Positions 62,420 through 64,000 of a DNA stretch of 64,000 nucleotides are shown piece after piece (the first letter of the stretch is position 1; every line of letters starts with the position of its first letter). A program made the translations under genes and the position numbers. The notes under the pieces are model-generated. The model made no database searches. It was not told the origin of the DNA and was given only the letters and a program-made list of their open reading frames with translations. Source of the stretch: Lepiota brunneoincarnata (taxonomy: Eukaryota; Basidiomycota; Agaricomycetes; Agaricales; Agaricaceae); contig JAEBUN010000007.1 in assembly GCA_023014365.1 (NCBI GenBank), forward strand, positions 434,001-498,000, written 5' to 3'.

Positions 62420-62760
62420 TGTAAGGGGCCTGGCATCATGCGCTCCGCATCGCGCTACCCCTTATGCAAGGTACATCTAGGGACCTGTGGTTGGATGTCC
62501 AGGCTTGGCCTTCTTAGCCAATGCCCGATGCCCGAGCCTGGTCTCGGCCTTCAGCCACCCCCATCCCCAAGCCTGACCTGCGGACGACTTCTTACTATTA
62601 GTTGTTTGTTTATTGTTTGCATGCATTATTACTGGTAGCTATCATAGTGTTTGGTTACCCAGTCTGTGCGCAGACCACTATGTACATATATAGTGTGGGT
62701 GGTGATTACAATTGCCATCTGAATATCAACTTGGTTCCGGTGCCATATCCTCCCCTAACA
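62420..62760 (+). repeat. 3' LTR of the KH element
   Basis: 341 bp, more CpG-rich than the 5' LTR, followed by GTCTC. Confidence 0.93.
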
Positions 62761-62765
62761 GTCTC

Positions 62766-63349
62766 TGGACCGCTGGTTGTCTGCCAAGGCCCAGTGGACT
62801 GTCACTTTCTGGCAGGTGCCCCCAGGCTCTGTTGCAGAGCTTCACTCCAATGCTGTTGTGATGGCGAAGGAGCTCCACATCTTGCTGGGCATCTGCCCAA
62901 CAACCACCATTGACTCCCTCCAGGCTGAGGTCACGAGGGGGTGTATTGATGAGTGGGTGAACATGTTTCACTCACCCTTGTATCAGGGTAGGAATTTCCT
63001 CCCCCTGTTGGACTCCTTTGGGAAGCCTCTCCAACCCTCATACCTCTCCGGAGGTACTTGGCTCCAAGAAATTGGTCCTTGGATGTCTGTCACTGGCATG
63101 GCATGGGCAGTCCGCACTATACTCAGTAATGCCCCTGTCGGAGAGTGCCATGCTAGGTTCTATCCCCAGGAGGATCATTCCTGTCCTTGTGGGTTGCAGC
63201 TTGAAACCCACACTCACATTCTCACTTCTTGTCCAAAGTATACACAGCATGGTGGCTTACCCTGTGACCTTGATGCCCTTCTGGGCTTTCTGGAACGTAA
63301 TCCCTCTGCGTTTTTGTTCCAATCCCACCCCCCCGAGGGAGTGGGATAA
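62766..63349 (+). pseudogene. LINE D C-terminal RNase H-like and CCHC region
   Basis: An open frame of about 190 codons (62777-63349): MSAKAQWTVTFWQVPPGS, TRGCIDEWVNMFHSPLYQG, GTWLQEIGPWMSV, and the C-terminal zinc motif CPCGLQLETHTHILTSC. It is the part of ORF2 missing from LINE A and ends at the natural stop before the 3' UTR (63350-63775). Confidence 0.85.
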
Positions 63350-63798
63350 CTGGGGAGGGCCTTCAGGTTATTCCCCCCTCATGGGCTTTAGCCTCAAGGA
63401 GCCTACAGTTATTTGCCCCCTACTTTCAGGCAGGGTGTAGAAATTTACGGAGAATTGACTCCTAATGCCTGGTTAAGGGTGGGGACCTGATGCTTTTAGA
63501 GCTATTGCCTGTGGGGTGTAGGGATTTATGGAGAAGTGACTCCTAACCCCCTTGGGGGGGGGACCAGTTGGCCCTATCCACCCCTTGTCTTTTGCACCCT
63601 GGTTTCCATCGGGGTAGTGAACTCTTTACCTACACTTCTCTATGGAGTGTAGCCTTTCAAGTCAGTGGGGCTTTCTCCCCTACCTTTACTGGTAGTTATA
63701 CCATGTACTAGTTACTTTGTTGTAGTTAGTGCACATGGACTGTGTTCAAGCACCATGTTATAAATTGTTGATTTCAAAAAAAAAAAAAAAAGAAAAAA

Positions 63799-64000
63799 GG
63801 TCTGCCACAATGTCCTTTAGGTATGACAATGTAACATGGTCAGGCCCAGGAGCAGGCCTCTTTGCACAAGAATGCAAGGTGTCCTCAAGCTCCAAAGTTG
63901 AGAAAGGATACCATGCCCTCACTGCCTGCACAGGAAGAGTGTCTAATATGGAGGGATCTACAGTATGGCCAGAGGCTGCATTGTAGGTACTGTGAAGGGC
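63799..64000 (-). pseudogene. LINE E fragment: RT N-terminal region
   Basis: After the LINE D poly-A, the minus strand reads the linker and RT start of another LINE copy (AVDPSILDTL, ALTLELEDTLHSCAK and APGPDHVT-type blocks). It is homologous to 952-1090 and 5600-5776, and it runs off the window. It is the target into which LINE D inserted. Confidence 0.75.

Larger units (their letters stand above)
60800..62760 (+). mobile_element. Small LTR retrotransposon encoding a KH-domain protein (non-autonomous)
   Basis: The 1961-bp element has 341-bp LTRs (60800-61140, 62420-62760) starting TGTAAGGGG and ending CCCTAACA, and a target duplication GTCTC (60795-60799, 62761-62765). It has a polypurine tract AAGAGGGGGCTGG before the 3' LTR and a self-primer pair. 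The only gene is a 404-codon KH-domain ORF. There is no gag, protease, RT or integrase, so it must use another element's enzymes. LTR differences (about 25) are almost all CpG transitions. Confidence 0.93.
57931..63798 (+). mobile_element. LINE D: plus-strand LINE, leader to poly-A, split by the KH element
   Basis: Leader 57931-58929, body 58930-60799 and 62766-63349, 3' UTR 63350-63775 with the conserved TAAATTGTTGATTTC end, and poly-A 63776-63798. An internal deletion at about 59800 fuses DALHSCA directly to the LGFLF/LGFYF block, removing most of the RT palm. The leader is joined inside the endonuclease. It inserts into an opposite-strand LINE (63799 on). The copy is dead. Confidence 0.88.

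Overview
The window is a deeply nested stack of retrotransposons, and I found no convincing host gene, rRNA, tRNA or CRISPR array. It looks like heterochromatic DNA of a filamentous basidiomycete, probably an agaricomycete. The reasons are Ty3/gypsy chromoviruses with C-terminal chromodomains, a Ty1/copia element, LINEs of the type common in agaric genomes (endonuclease, RT, RNase H-like region, C-terminal CCHC), two 51-nt GT-AG introns, and copies that decay mainly by CpG to TpG/CpA transitions. The species cannot be named from the sequence.

Layout. (1) 1-7171: a plus-strand LINE (LINE A) cut by a solo gypsy LTR (276-662), a LINE 3' fragment (1534-2172), a second minus-strand LINE (2806-5937) and a SINE-like insert (5938-6124). 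(2) 7172-17418: minus-strand LINE L3, split by gypsy-2 copy a (7867-16722), whose 3' LTR holds a 1.3-kb TG...CA element (E3a). (3) 17419 to about 57870: minus-strand LINE L4, split by gypsy-1 copy a (19663-27221) and by a minus-strand copia element (28559-57550). The copia element is itself split by the intact gypsy-2 copy b (28595-35559, in its LTR) and by gypsy-1 copy b (37933-55112). Gypsy-1b contains gypsy-2 copy c (40921-48769) and E3b (50410-51717). (4) 57931-63798: plus-strand LINE D, split by a small LTR element encoding a KH-domain protein (60800-62760). (5) 63799-64000: another minus-strand LINE fragment. Five-base target duplications were read directly for seven LTR insertions, and E3 has 4-base duplications.

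How the genes work together. In each gypsy family gag overlaps pol, and pol (protease-RT-RNase H-integrase-chromodomain) lies in the -1 frame. Gag ends at an X XXX STOP site in both families. Gypsy-1 adds a small ORF before gag and a zinc-knuckle ORF after pol. Gypsy-2 adds an antisense gene between pol and the 3' LTR, with its own TATA box; in copy c two introns separate the halves of a Zn2Cys6-type cluster. Three LTR families (gypsy-1, gypsy-2 and the KH element) show the signature of Tf1/sushi-type self-priming: the predicted 5' end of the mRNA is complementary to the primer site just after the LTR. The copia element instead has a primer site complementary to the anticodon region of initiator tRNA-Met.

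Age. Gypsy-2b and gypsy-1a have nearly identical LTR pairs and are young. Gypsy-2c has a few CpG transitions. Gypsy-2a, the LINEs and the copia element are older and carry many CGA-to-TGA stops.

The best candidates for undescribed biology are the antisense Zn-cluster gene of gypsy-2, the KH-domain LTR element, the gypsy-1 third ORF, and the recurrent join of one 5' leader to different LINE truncation points.
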